Of a DNA stretch of 64,000 bases, positions 24,641 through 32,563 are shown one piece after another. The notes below the pieces were generated by a model. That model did no database searches and was not told the DNA's origin. It saw only the letters and a list, made by a program, of their open reading frames with translations. The position numbers and the translations under genes are program-made. Position 1 is the first letter of the stretch. The number at the start of each line of letters is the position of its first letter. Origin of the DNA: CAWAND01 sp963783335 (lineage in GTDB: Bacteria; Chloroflexota; Anaerolineae; Anaerolineales; E44-bin32); assembly GCA_963783335.1 (NCBI GenBank), contig CAWAND010000010.1:1054001-1118000 (forward strand), in the 5' to 3' direction.

Positions 24641-25629
24641 CCCGCAATTGCGCCAAGAAGGGTATCCATGGCGACGGCCAATTCCGGGCCGCCGCTTTTG
24701 GCTTCATAGTCGATCTGGCTGAGTTTTCGGTAGATGGTCTCGATCTGCGGCATGGTGAAATTCCTGGCCTGGGCCGAGACCTTGTCGACCACAAAAGCGT
24801 GCGTATTCAAGACCTCGTGCGGATTCAGTCCGTTATCAAGCGCTTCGCGAGCCTGGAGGATGAGTCGGAACTGACGCACGATCATGGCGAAGGCGAACAT
24901 GGGGTCTTCGTCGGCCAGGAGTTTGTGGAGATGGGCCAGCGCTTGCTGGCCCTGTCGATTCCCTAGGGAGTCAACCATTGCGAAGACGTCGCTTTGAGAT
25001 GTCAAGGGGGTCAGGTTTTCGACGTCGCCAGCCGTAATCGGGCGAGACATATCGACATAATCGGCCAACTTGCGCAGTTCCTGGTCGGCCAAATGCGGAT
25101 CATCCAGCACATACGTGGCGAGAAGCTGGGCTGCGTCGGTCTCAATCTCGACGCCGAGGTCTTGTGCTCGTTGGACCAGCCAGCGGGCAAACGCTTGGCC
25201 GCGTTTTCGAGCGCAGAGTTGAACGAAGGCGCGATCCGGGTTGTCCTGGGTCCATTGATAGAGAAAGGATCGCTTCTGGTGCTTGGCGAGCGAAGTTCGG
25301 CGTGACAGATCGACGGGATCGAGCAGCACCAGAGCCGTGGATGCGGGCAAGTCGAGCATGATCCGGTCCAACTTCTGGCGCGCCTCAGCGGAGCGCGTCA
25401 GATGGCCGGCATCTTCGACTATGACGACCCGTCGTTGGGCGAGAAACGGTGCGGCACCGCACGCCTCGGCAAGGGCGCCCAGATCCTGAGCCTTGAGGTC
25501 GAACCGGGTTGTGTTGAGGTCGGCGATGGCGGGATCGCCAAGCTTTTCGTTGATCTCGGCAACGGCTTCTTCCATGACGAGATCATCGTCGCCGTAGAAG
25601 AGATAGACGGTCGGCATCTGGTTGACCAT
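24637..25629 (-). CDS. holA: DNA polymerase III delta subunit (clamp loader)
   Basis: A 330-residue HolA-type protein: N-terminal V-Y-L-F-Y-G-D-D-D-L-V, the AAA+-like fold without a functional P-loop (A-A-P-F-L-A-Q-R-R-V-V-I-V-E-D), and the C-terminal helical collar (about 210-330). It opens the beta clamp during loading. Two start codons are possible: 25629, eight bases after the preceding stop, and 25617, giving M-P-T-V-Y-L-F; neither has a clear ribosome site. It follows a DUF6391-like gene, and holB is divergent about 640 bases away, so two clamp-loader genes sit close together. Confidence 0.88.
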   Translation of the reverse strand: MVNQMPTVYLFYGDDDLVMEEAVAEINEKLGDPAIADLNTTRFDLKAQDLGALAEACGAAPFLAQRRVVIVEDAGHLTRSAEARQKLDRIMLDLPASTALVLLDPVDLSRRTSLAKHQKRSFLYQWTQDNPDRAFVQLCARKRGQAFARWLVQRAQDLGVEIETDAAQLLATYVLDDPHLADQELRKLADYVDMSRPITAGDVENLTPLTSQSDVFAMVDSLGNRQGQQALAHLHKLLADEDPMFAFAMIVRQFRLILQAREALDNGLNPHEVLNTHAFVVDKVSAQARNFTMPQIETIYRKLSQIDYEAKSGGPELAVAMDTLLGAIAG

Positions 25630-25637
25630 GAGTGCGA

Positions 25638-26123
25638 CTAGCCCTGAGTGAGGACCCGATGCAGTCCGGTGGGGCCGCTGCGAATGCGCCGAATGCGGCT
25701 GATTTCCATGCTCCCGGGGTCCCCCTGGGTGGTGAGGTATTTTTGCGCCGCAGTGCCAACGGGCTGGGCGACGATCAGGGCCATGGTGGTCCCAAGGATG
25801 GCGATCGGCAGCCGACTGAGGCGGTCGCGCCAGCGGCTTTGGCCAATGCCCATCAGGGAGAAGAAGGCCACCGTGCCGGCAAAGAGGGCGGATGTCAGCA
25901 GGTTGGTGCCGCAGTTAGGATGGATCGCAAGCTGGTGCTCCCCACGACGCAGCCTGTCGAGGGCATGGTGTACGGCCGACTCCAGGGCTTCGGTTGGGAC
26001 ATTTCCATACAGATAGAAGCCCCTCGAATCAGAGCGGCCGACCATGGGCGTATTGGGGAGCCTGGCGCTCAGAAGATGGATGGTGGCGTGTTCGAGGGCG
26101 TGATTGCGGCGTGTGCGCAGCAA
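25638..26123 (-). CDS. DUF6391-like membrane protein
   Basis: A 161-residue protein as drawn. It opens with R-R-N-H-A-L-E-H-A-T-I-H-L-L, the hallmark of a small family (DUF6391) also present in cyanobacteria; function unknown. One or two membrane segments are visible (about 77-93 and 104-122). The drawn start is TTG at 26123 with no ribosome site. The frame stays open to 26184, and a strong GGGAGG (plus-strand 26166-26171) sits six bases before an in-frame ATC at 26159, so a rare AUC start giving 12 more residues is possible. A TATAAT lies at 26194-26189 on this strand. Confidence 0.7.
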   Translation of the reverse strand: MLRTRRNHALEHATIHLLSARLPNTPMVGRSDSRGFYLYGNVPTEALESAVHHALDRLRRGEHQLAIHPNCGTNLLTSALFAGTVAFFSLMGIGQSRWRDRLSRLPIAILGTTMALIVAQPVGTAAQKYLTTQGDPGSMEISRIRRIRSGPTGLHRVLTQG

Positions 26124-26230
26124 AATGGGCGTGGACAGGAACTGTTGGGCGAGATTGATCGCGCACCTCCCGAGTGGGGTTGTCGCTCATTATACTTGAC
26201 CACCCGGAGGCAGCATGCGCCAGCCGCCAC

Positions 26231-26260
26231 TTGTTTCCCCGGTGGAGGCTGACATAGAAT
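26231..26260 (+). promoter_or_regulatory. Promoter of holB, possibly leaderless
   Basis: TTGTTT at 26231-26236, 18-base spacer, TAGAAT at 26255-26260. Only six bases separate the -10 from the ATG at 26267, so the transcript may begin at the start codon. Confidence 0.5.
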
Positions 26261-26266
26261 GAGCGA

Positions 26267-27268
26267 ATGGACAGCGAAATCATAGGCCACACCTGGGCGA
26301 CGGACGTTCTGCTTCGGCACCTGAGATCGGGTGCCACCCGGCATGCGTATCTCATGACTGGCGCGGAGGGCGTAGGGCGGAGCACGGTCGCCGATTGGTT
26401 TGTTCGGGCTCTACTTTGCACATCGGCGGGTGGCAAGGGGCCTCCCTGCGGAGAGTGCGGGGCGTGTTCGTTGATCTCGAGGGGCGCACATCCCGATGTC
26501 CACTGGTTTGAAGGTGAAGGTGGCCTCAAGATTGATGACGTGCGAAAGCTCCAGCACGAACTGTCCCTTTCTCCCTATCAGGCGAACCGGCGGGTGGCGG
26601 TGATGCCCGATTTTGAGACGGCGACCACAGAGGCGGCTAATGCCTTGCTCAAAACTCTTGAAGAACCCCCGCCCAATGTCGTGCTTGTGTTGACAGCGGC
26701 AACGGAAGAATCCGTGCTGCCTACGATTGTCTCTCGCTGCGAGGTGATTGCTCTTAGGCCGATGGCCATCGGCGACCTGGCGAAGGCACTTGAGAAACGA
26801 GGCGAACCGGCTGACAGGGCCCGTATGCTTGCCGGACAAGCCATGGGGCGTCCTGGGTTGGCCATACGATTGTCAGAGGACGCGGAGCAAGTGCGACAGC
26901 GTTCTCTGTTGATTGAAGACGGATTGCGCGTCCTCGGCATGACCAGGGCCGGCCGGTTCGAGTATGCGGCCGAGGTCAACCATCACAAAGAGCCGGCCGA
27001 TAATCGGAAAGCGAGCATTCTTGTTCTCGAAGCATGGTTGAGCTTGTGGCGGGATGTCCTCCACCAGATCCATGGCGTGCAAGGGCAGATGACCTTCCCG
27101 GAATTCAACTTGGATGTAGAAAAGGTCGCCGCTCGAGTGGATCCAGATCAGGTTGTTGTCTTGCTGCGCGAGATCGAGAATGCGCTGCGGCGCATTGCGT
27201 CCAATGCGAATCCCCTCCTGGCGATGGAAACGATCATGCTGGCCCTGCCGATGGTGCAGCTGGCATAA
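26267..27268 (+). CDS. holB: DNA polymerase III delta' subunit (clamp loader)
   Basis: A 333-residue AAA+ protein. N-terminal I-I-G-H-T-W-A-T, a modified P-loop (T-G-A-E-G-V-G-R-S-T, Arg replacing Lys, as in inactive delta' subunits), a zinc module (C-G-E-C-G-A-C), the E-x-A-N-A-L-L-K-T-L-E-E-P sensor helix and S-R-C. DnaX/gamma has the same motifs but an intact P-loop and is longer, so delta' is preferred. It is transcribed away from holA and the DUF6391-like gene. The start codon is close to the promoter and has no ribosome site. Confidence 0.88.
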   Translation: MDSEIIGHTWATDVLLRHLRSGATRHAYLMTGAEGVGRSTVADWFVRALLCTSAGGKGPPCGECGACSLISRGAHPDVHWFEGEGGLKIDDVRKLQHELSLSPYQANRRVAVMPDFETATTEAANALLKTLEEPPPNVVLVLTAATEESVLPTIVSRCEVIALRPMAIGDLAKALEKRGEPADRARMLAGQAMGRPGLAIRLSEDAEQVRQRSLLIEDGLRVLGMTRAGRFEYAAEVNHHKEPADNRKASILVLEAWLSLWRDVLHQIHGVQGQMTFPEFNLDVEKVAARVDPDQVVVLLREIENALRRIASNANPLLAMETIMLALPMVQLA

Positions 27269-27275
27269 ACACAAT

Positions 27276-27298
27276 CAGCCGCCCATGGGAGGCGGCTG
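27276..27298. terminator. Hairpin between holB and spoVS
   Basis: Perfect 8-bp stem CAGCCGCC / GGCGGCTG with a 7-base loop in the convergent gap. T-runs are weak on both sides (GATTGTGTTT on the minus strand), so efficiency is uncertain. Confidence 0.5.
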
Positions 27299-27321
27299 GT
27301 CGGGTTGTGAAGGGGTAGCGG

Positions 27322-27624
27322 TCAGCGCGGCTCTACCACAAGCCGGATGGCCGTCCGTTCCTTTCCGTCGATGTCCACAGTAGTGAATTCCGGAAGACAA
27401 ACGATGTTGAGGCCGTCCTCATGCAAGTAACCGCGCGCGATGGCTACGGCTTTGACGGCCTGATTGACAGCGCCGGCACCGATCGCCTGGACTTCGGCGC
27501 GGTTGGCTTCGCGAACTACGCCAGCAATCGCGCCCGCCACGGCTGAGGTGCGGGATTCAGCGGAGACTTTTATGATGTTCACCCGGCCCTCTCCCTCAGT
27601 GGGCGCCTCTAGTATGCTGGCCAA
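27322..27624 (-). CDS. spoVS: Stage V sporulation protein S family protein
   Basis: A 100-residue SpoVS/Alba-like protein. After a short N-terminal extension it matches the family closely: I-K-V-S-A-E-S-R-T-S-A-V-A-G-A-I-A, then V-Q-A-I-G-A-G-A-V-N-Q-A-V-K-A-V-A-I-A-R-G-Y. In Bacillus it affects septation and spore coat formation; homologues are widespread in non-sporulating Chloroflexota and Thermus, where they are probably nucleic-acid-binding. The start is TTG at 27624 with GGAGG six bases upstream. It lies 70 bases downstream of the deoxynucleoside kinase genes. Confidence 0.92.
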   Translation of the reverse strand: MASILEAPTEGEGRVNIIKVSAESRTSAVAGAIAGVVREANRAEVQAIGAGAVNQAVKAVAIARGYLHEDGLNIVCLPEFTTVDIDGKERTAIRLVVEPR

Positions 27625-27694
27625 GCAAATCCTCCGTTAAGCAGAACCATTGTACAAGATAGGCATATGCGAGGCAAGCAGAGGGGGATTCTGT

Positions 27695-28360
27695 TTAGCC
27701 GCCATTCACGCGGGCGACCTCCTCAGCGCCGAAGACAACCTCATCCTTCCCCGCCAGCTTGTCGTTAATCTTGTCGACAATAAGTGCCAGGTGGGTTTGA
27801 TTTGTGGCGTAGTTGAGGTCATCCGCCGGAACGGTAAGGACGGGGCAGAGGGTGAAGCGGTCAATCCATGCATCATAGAGATCGTTGAGCCGGTGCAGGT
27901 AGGCCTCGGGAATGGCGCGCTCGTAGTCACGGCCTCTTGTGGTAATCCGAGCCTGGAGCGTCTGCACCCCAGCTTTCAGGTAGACAACAAGATCTGGGGC
28001 TGGCAGAAAGCTGGTCAACACTTGATAGAGCTCGCGGTAGGTCTCGAAATCGCGATCCGAGATGTGGCCCTGCAAGGACAGATTGTAGGCGAAAACCTCG
28101 GCGTCCTCATAGACGGTACGGTCCTGAATCGCTGATGTGGGGTGTTCCGTGAGCATGCGGTGCATGCGCAGCCGTCGGGTGAGGAAGAAGATCTGGGAGT
28201 GGAATCCCCAAGTTTGCATATCATCGTAAAAATCGGCCAGATAGGGGTTGTCGCCGACCGGTTCGTAGAAAGGCTCCCAGCCGAGCTTCTCGGCCAGGCG
28301 TTCGACAAGTGTGGATTTGCCCACCCCGATGTTGCCTGCAACTGCCACGAAACGCTTCAT
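27695..28360 (-). CDS. Deoxynucleoside kinase (dAK/dGK type), copy 1
   Basis: A 221-residue member of the deoxynucleoside kinase family. P-loop G-N-I-G-V-G-K-S-T-L, the substrate-site motif E-P-V-G-D-N-P-Y-L, D-R-T-V-Y-E-D-A-E-V-F and the lid R-x-R-D-Y-E-R-A-I. It phosphorylates deoxynucleosides for dNTP salvage. AGGAG precedes the ATG at nine bases. Eleven bases upstream ends a second, divergent copy, as in Bacillus dgk/dck and lactobacilli, where the two products differ in substrate and can form heterodimers. Which nucleoside each uses cannot be read here. Confidence 0.88.
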   Translation of the reverse strand: MKRFVAVAGNIGVGKSTLVERLAEKLGWEPFYEPVGDNPYLADFYDDMQTWGFHSQIFFLTRRLRMHRMLTEHPTSAIQDRTVYEDAEVFAYNLSLQGHISDRDFETYRELYQVLTSFLPAPDLVVYLKAGVQTLQARITTRGRDYERAIPEAYLHRLNDLYDAWIDRFTLCPVLTVPADDLNYATNQTHLALIVDKINDKLAGKDEVVFGAEEVARVNGG

Positions 28361-28371
28361 AGGGATATCTC

Positions 28372-29049
28372 CTAGCCCGCTTCGCTCGTCGCATCCGCAG
28401 GGCCCGTGATTGGGGGGTCGGAGGCAAAGGGGAATTCTCTCTGATAGGGCGGGATGCCAAGAGCTGCCCGTATGCGGTCGGTGATGAGTTTGAGATGATC
28501 GCGGTTGGCGACAAAGTCGAGGTTGTCGGAATCGACCGCCAAAATGCCGCCGCGCGAGGGATCGCCCCATCGGGCTTCATACACTCGGTTCAAGGCTTCA
28601 ATGTAGTCTCGGCTCATATTGCGTTCGTAGGTTCGGTCACGCATGGCGATCCGCTGCATGGCGGTATCGGTGTTGGCCCTAAGGTAGACGATGAGATCCG
28701 GATCTGGGATTCTTTCGGCGAGAGCTGAGTGGACGAGAGAATAGGTCGAGAGTTCATCCCCGTCAAGGTTGAGGTCCGCAAACAGGGCGTCCTTCTCAAA
28801 GGTATAGTCGGCAATTAGATTGCCCTGTGCCAGGGCTTCTGGCACGGTTTCACGCTGCTGCCGGTAGCGGCTGAGCAGGAAGAAGATTTGGGTTTGGAAC
28901 GCATAGCGTTTGCGATCACCGTAGAAGTCGGAGAGGAATGGATTTTCCTCGAAGGCCTCGAGGATCAACGCGGCATCGAACGCAGGCTGCAGCAGGCGGG
29001 CCAGCGACGTCTTGCCGACGCCGATGACGCCTTCAATGGCTAAGTACAT
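28372..29049 (-). CDS. Deoxynucleoside kinase, copy 2
   Basis: A 225-residue paralogue of the previous gene. P-loop E-G-V-I-G-V-G-K-T-S-L, E-A-F-E-E-N-P-F-L, D-Y-T-F-E-K-D-A-L-F and lid R-D-R-T-Y-E-R-N-M. Differences at the substrate motif (E-E-N-P-F versus G-D-N-P-Y) suggest a different deoxynucleoside preference, e.g. deoxyguanosine versus deoxyadenosine/deoxycytidine. A C-terminal extension of about 25 residues is Pro-rich. It lies 36 bases after the methyltransferase gene and 11 before the first kinase, in one minus-strand run. Confidence 0.87.
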   Translation of the reverse strand: MYLAIEGVIGVGKTSLARLLQPAFDAALILEAFEENPFLSDFYGDRKRYAFQTQIFFLLSRYRQQRETVPEALAQGNLIADYTFEKDALFADLNLDGDELSTYSLVHSALAERIPDPDLIVYLRANTDTAMQRIAMRDRTYERNMSRDYIEALNRVYEARWGDPSRGGILAVDSDNLDFVANRDHLKLITDRIRAALGIPPYQREFPFASDPPITGPADATSEAG

Positions 29050-29085
29050 AGAGCTCCTGTTCGTTGTATCTGGTCGATCGGGTCA

Positions 29086-29919
29086 TCAAGATTCCGGCTC
29101 AAATCTGAATTGAAGGCAGTAATGGTGAAAGGTATTGCTCACCCAGGCATTGCCCAGGCCATACGGCGCCAGCCGAAGATTGTCCTGGCACCAAATGCGT
29201 TCGTCCTTCAGGGTGTAGAAGGTTGAAAGTCGGCTGGCAAGATCCCACGCCAGTGGGTAGATCTTGCCTTGCTTCTTGACGTTCTTGACAATGATCGTGA
29301 TGTAGGATTTCGGTTTCAGGACGGCTTGGAGTTGGGCGTAAATCTCCACCAAGCGGTCCAGGAACACAGGATAGCGCTCAATGTTCCCCACATCGGCGGG
29401 ATCGTCGGAATAGTAAACATCCAATTCGTCGGCGTTGCGACGCTTCTTCTGCCTTTGAGCGCCGCGGGCGTGCAGCATGTTCCAATAGGGTGGCGAAGTG
29501 ATGACGTAGTCGATGGGGGGCAGATCCATTTCGGCCAGAAGGGCCGAATCGCCGGTGATCACCTCGGCCTGCAGGTCATCTGTGGTTCCCTTGAGGGCGT
29601 CCCTCTCCTCCTGGATGATTTCTCGAGCGAGATCGGCATAAACAGAGTTGAGCTCCACGCCGAACGAGTTGCGGCCGGAGCGGAGGCAAGCCACCAGCGT
29701 GGAACCCGTGCCAGCCATGGGGTCCAAAACGGTCCCCCCAGGCTTTGTGAAAAACATCACAAAGTCTTGGGCCAGGGTCTCTGGAAACTTGGCCGGGTGG
29801 CGCAGAACGTCTTTCTTGCGAGGTGGTGGGTTGTGGACGAACCAGGATTTCTGGAATTTGAGCCACTCCTTGGGGGTCAAGGCATTGAGCCTGTTCTGGA
29901 ATGGACGTTTCTTACCCAC
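29086..29919 (-). CDS. DNA methyltransferase (N4-cytosine/N6-adenine type), no restriction partner
   Basis: A 277-residue SAM-dependent amino-methyltransferase. Motif X-like sequence H-P-A-K-F-P-E-T-L, motif I D-P-M-A-G-T-G-S-T, then the catalytic motif IV T-S-P-P-Y-W, which points to N4-cytosine or N6-adenine. The order X-I-IV fits the alpha or gamma class. No restriction enzyme or specificity subunit is nearby. The start is taken as GTG at 29919, giving V-G-K-K-R-P-F and overlapping the stop of the upstream lipoprotein gene by eight bases; the longer frame runs through that gene. Target site unknown. Confidence 0.8.
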   Translation of the reverse strand: MGKKRPFQNRLNALTPKEWLKFQKSWFVHNPPPRKKDVLRHPAKFPETLAQDFVMFFTKPGGTVLDPMAGTGSTLVACLRSGRNSFGVELNSVYADLAREIIQEERDALKGTTDDLQAEVITGDSALLAEMDLPPIDYVITSPPYWNMLHARGAQRQKKRRNADELDVYYSDDPADVGNIERYPVFLDRLVEIYAQLQAVLKPKSYITIIVKNVKKQGKIYPLAWDLASRLSTFYTLKDERIWCQDNLRLAPYGLGNAWVSNTFHHYCLQFRFEPES

Positions 29920-30718
29920 CGGCTGGCTCCACAGTTGATGTCGGGGTGGATGACGGTTGACGCAGACCCCAAACCGAGAAGCGATCGTATGTGATGGTGG
30001 TCTGTCCTCCCGAGCCCGAGGAGACAATCAGGCCGATCCTTCCTACAGGCAGGGCCACGTCATGAGCTGTGAGGACGGAGACGCCGTTCACGAAGAGCTC
30101 GAAATCGGCGCCGCGGGCGAGAACGCCCAGCGTGTTGTCCGCCGGAGCGTGCGGCATGACCGCTTCGTTGAAGGGCTCGAATGGCAGCACGGCGCGTGAC
30201 GATCCGACCAGCACCCGCCGAAGGCGGAGTCCGCCCACGCAGGTGATCGTAAAGCGGTAGTGCTCATCCAGCGGGTTGACCCGAAAGACCATTCCGAACT
30301 CGTCGTCGTCCTGACACAGAGCCGTATGCATGTTGGCTTCGGCGTAGAAATCGCCAACGGGGTCGACCGGGCTGATCAAGGTTCGCAGCGAGTCCGGTTG
30401 GTTGACGACCACCGAGAGCTGGCCTTCGTCGAGGCTGGTGACGCCGTAGGGATCTCGTCCCACCTTCCATCCTTCGGATGAAGAGAAATCAGTTTGGTAG
30501 AGCTGCGGCCCAAACGACTGGCGGATGTCTGGTGTTGGGGTAAAAGTGGGTGCCGGCGTCTCAGTAATGGTGGGAGGGACGGTTGGAAACGGAACCGTGG
30601 GCGTCAAGGTTGGTGTATCCGCCGGTGGCGTTGGTGTGGCGCGAGGCGAGGTTGGGAGGCATCCGGCGGTCAAAAGGGCAAGACCAACCCATGAGGTGGC
30701 CAGCCAGAGATGGCTCAT
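29912..30718 (-). CDS. Lipoprotein with LamG-like domain, paralogue 1
   Basis: A 268-residue predicted lipoprotein. Signal peptide with lipobox L-T-A-G-C, a Thr/Pro-rich stalk to about residue 65, then a beta-rich concanavalin/LamG-like domain (D-F-S-S-S-E-G-W, A-E-A-N-M-H-T, F-R-V-N, L-F-V-N-G-V-S-V). No catalytic residues are seen; such domains often bind carbohydrate or mediate surface contacts. The ATG at 30718 is chosen because it begins the signal peptide; 43 upstream codons do not look coding. First of three related genes in tandem (with 30837 and 31709), and its stop overlaps the methyltransferase start. Confidence 0.72.
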   Translation of the reverse strand: MSHLWLATSWVGLALLTAGCLPTSPRATPTPPADTPTLTPTVPFPTVPPTITETPAPTFTPTPDIRQSFGPQLYQTDFSSSEGWKVGRDPYGVTSLDEGQLSVVVNQPDSLRTLISPVDPVGDFYAEANMHTALCQDDDEFGMVFRVNPLDEHYRFTITCVGGLRLRRVLVGSSRAVLPFEPFNEAVMPHAPADNTLGVLARGADFELFVNGVSVLTAHDVALPVGRIGLIVSSGSGGQTTITYDRFSVWGLRQPSSTPTSTVEPAGG

Positions 30719-30836
30719 TGCTGAGATTCGTTGGCCACACTCGGCCAACCAAACAGGAAATGGATGAGACAACGTCACCGTGCCGTGGATAAACGTGCCC
30801 AGCTTCGGGGACCGGACCTTGGCGTGAGGATAGCAC

Positions 30837-31712
30837 TCAAGGGGCAAAATGCCAAAGAGAGAAGTCTGTGAAATCGATGGTCAAACCGGCGGTCTCGCCG
30901 GCCACGGCGAACAAGCCAAAGTTCCCGAAGACAAAGTCGCCGTCATGTGCCTCTCCCAGCTGTTCCCCGTTGGCGAAACCCACCAGTTTGGAACCCTTGA
31001 GAAGGAAGCCAAGGCGGTTCTGAACATTGGCTCCCTGGTGGATAGCGGAACTTGGGGTCCAATCGACCAAGATATCCGGTGCTCTGCCGGAGATAAACTT
31101 TCTCATTCGATAATGGCCGTCGCAAGAAAGCTCGAGCGTATACCCCCGATCGTAATTCTCCCCGCCGATACGCGCAGCCATCCCGTAGCTGTCCAAGCCA
31201 GAACAGGATTCGGCTTGGGCGGTAACCTCAGCGTAGGCATCCCCCGCCGTCAGGCTTGATGTGCTCCACCAGGTGTAGGCATCGACGACAGGATCGGTTA
31301 CGGTGAGCTTTCCGGGAGACCAGGTGATCACCGTGGCATGGGGGTCATCGAATTCAAACCAGCCGATGTGCTTGCTGAAATCATCGGTGACGTCAGGCGC
31401 AGCCAGATTGAGACCTTGACGTGGGTCGTCAGGTGCAAGTGGCGGTGCGGTGGGCGTCGGGCTTGGGCCGGCGGTCGGCGGCGGAGGGGACGTCGGTGTA
31501 GGCGCCACGGTTGGCGCATCTGTCGGAGGGAGCGTGGCCGAAGGAGGGGGCGTGGCGCTGGGAATGGCCGTGGGTGCCGCTGTGAGTGTCTGCGCTGCAT
31601 AGTCTATGAAGCTCCCTCGTGGGGTATCCGATCCCCCAGAAGGAGTACAGGCCGCCAGCAAGCTGGCGGCCATAACAAGCGCGAACAATCGATGTCGGTC
31701 TATGGAACTCAC
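30837..31712 (-). CDS. Lipoprotein with LamG-like domain, paralogue 2
   Basis: A 291-residue lipoprotein. Lipobox L-L-A-A-C, a long low-complexity Thr/Pro/Ala stalk (about 30-95), then a LamG-like domain sharing motifs with its neighbours (Y-T-W-W-S-T-S, L-E-L-S-C-D-G-H-Y-R-M-R, R-L-G-F-L-L-K-G, F-A-N-G-E-Q-L-G). The GTG start overlaps the stop of the upstream paralogue (GTGA), so translation is probably coupled. Three adjacent copies imply local duplication; the stalk suggests display beyond the membrane. Ligand unknown. Confidence 0.75.
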   Translation of the reverse strand: MSSIDRHRLFALVMAASLLAACTPSGGSDTPRGSFIDYAAQTLTAAPTAIPSATPPPSATLPPTDAPTVAPTPTSPPPPTAGPSPTPTAPPLAPDDPRQGLNLAAPDVTDDFSKHIGWFEFDDPHATVITWSPGKLTVTDPVVDAYTWWSTSSLTAGDAYAEVTAQAESCSGLDSYGMAARIGGENYDRGYTLELSCDGHYRMRKFISGRAPDILVDWTPSSAIHQGANVQNRLGFLLKGSKLVGFANGEQLGEAHDGDFVFGNFGLFAVAGETAGLTIDFTDFSLWHFAP

Positions 31713-32554
31713 TGCGAAATAAACGGGATGTTCCAGAAGGCGAAATCGTCAAAGGTTGCCGTCAGGTCATAGGTCTGGCTGGCTCGAACATAGACGGCAA
31801 AGGTCCCGAAGGTATAGGCGTTGTTACGGTCGTAGAGTTCGCCCACCTGTTTGCCGTTGAGGAAGACGATGAAATGATTCTGGTAGGCCCACAGGCCGAG
31901 CCGGTTGGTGGCGTTGGCACCGGACTTGATCACGTCGGCCGCGGCCCAGTCAGCCATGACCTGAGCCTGCTTTCCCTGCCGATAGCGCAGGAAGCGCCAT
32001 TCCCCATCGCAGGATACCTCGATGCCATAACCGCCGGCCGAAGTGGCCTGGTCGACACGGATCACGAACCCCACGGAGTCCTTGCCGATGCAATCGCCGT
32101 TGGTGGTGCTGATCTCTGTGTAAACGTTGCCCGATTGCCTCTCGGAGTAGGACCACCAGGTGTATTTTTCCTCAGGCTCGTAGTCTGTGCCGAGCAGATG
32201 TCCGTCCTCGAAGGCATAGCTTGCGCGTCCTTGCGTATCGTAGTCAAACCAGGTTCCGGGTTGATCGAAGTAGTCGACGTAGTCTGGCTTGGCCAGATCG
32301 AGTGTCGAGCGAACGTCGTCGGATGAGGTGACATGGAATGGTGTGGGCGTGTTGGCCAGTTCGAGACGACGGGCTTGTTGGGTTTCGGTGGGCAGAGCCT
32401 GCGCGGTCGCAGTCTGCACTTGCAGTGGCTCGGCTGTTCCCGGCAGGACCGATGGTGGCTCTCCTCCCCCGAACAGGCGAGTAACGGTGGTGCAGGCCAA
32501 GGACGCCGTGATGAGCGCAATCAGCACGATGGACGGAAATCGTCGAAGAGTCAT
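31709..32554 (-). CDS. Lipoprotein with LamG-like domain, paralogue 3
   Basis: A 281-residue lipoprotein with signal peptide ending A-S-L-A-C. The LamG-like domain has the same landmarks as paralogue 2 (Y-T-W-W-S-Y-S, E-V-S-C-D-G-E-W-R-F-L-R-Y, R-L-G-L-W, F-L-N-G-K-Q-V-G-E-L-Y-D), so these two are the closest pair. TAGGAG lies seven bases before the ATG. It follows tdh by nine bases in the same minus-strand run. No enzyme motif is visible. Confidence 0.75.
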   Translation of the reverse strand: MTLRRFPSIVLIALITASLACTTVTRLFGGGEPPSVLPGTAEPLQVQTATAQALPTETQQARRLELANTPTPFHVTSSDDVRSTLDLAKPDYVDYFDQPGTWFDYDTQGRASYAFEDGHLLGTDYEPEEKYTWWSYSERQSGNVYTEISTTNGDCIGKDSVGFVIRVDQATSAGGYGIEVSCDGEWRFLRYRQGKQAQVMADWAAADVIKSGANATNRLGLWAYQNHFIVFLNGKQVGELYDRNNAYTFGTFAVYVRASQTYDLTATFDDFAFWNIPFISQ

Positions 32555-32563
32555 GATTGTCTC

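Noticed and set aside
29745..29762. A third TTGTGA-N6-TCACAA dyad
   Set aside because: It lies inside the methyltransferase coding sequence, where it is explained by codons for D-F-V-M-F-F-T-K; not counted as an operator.
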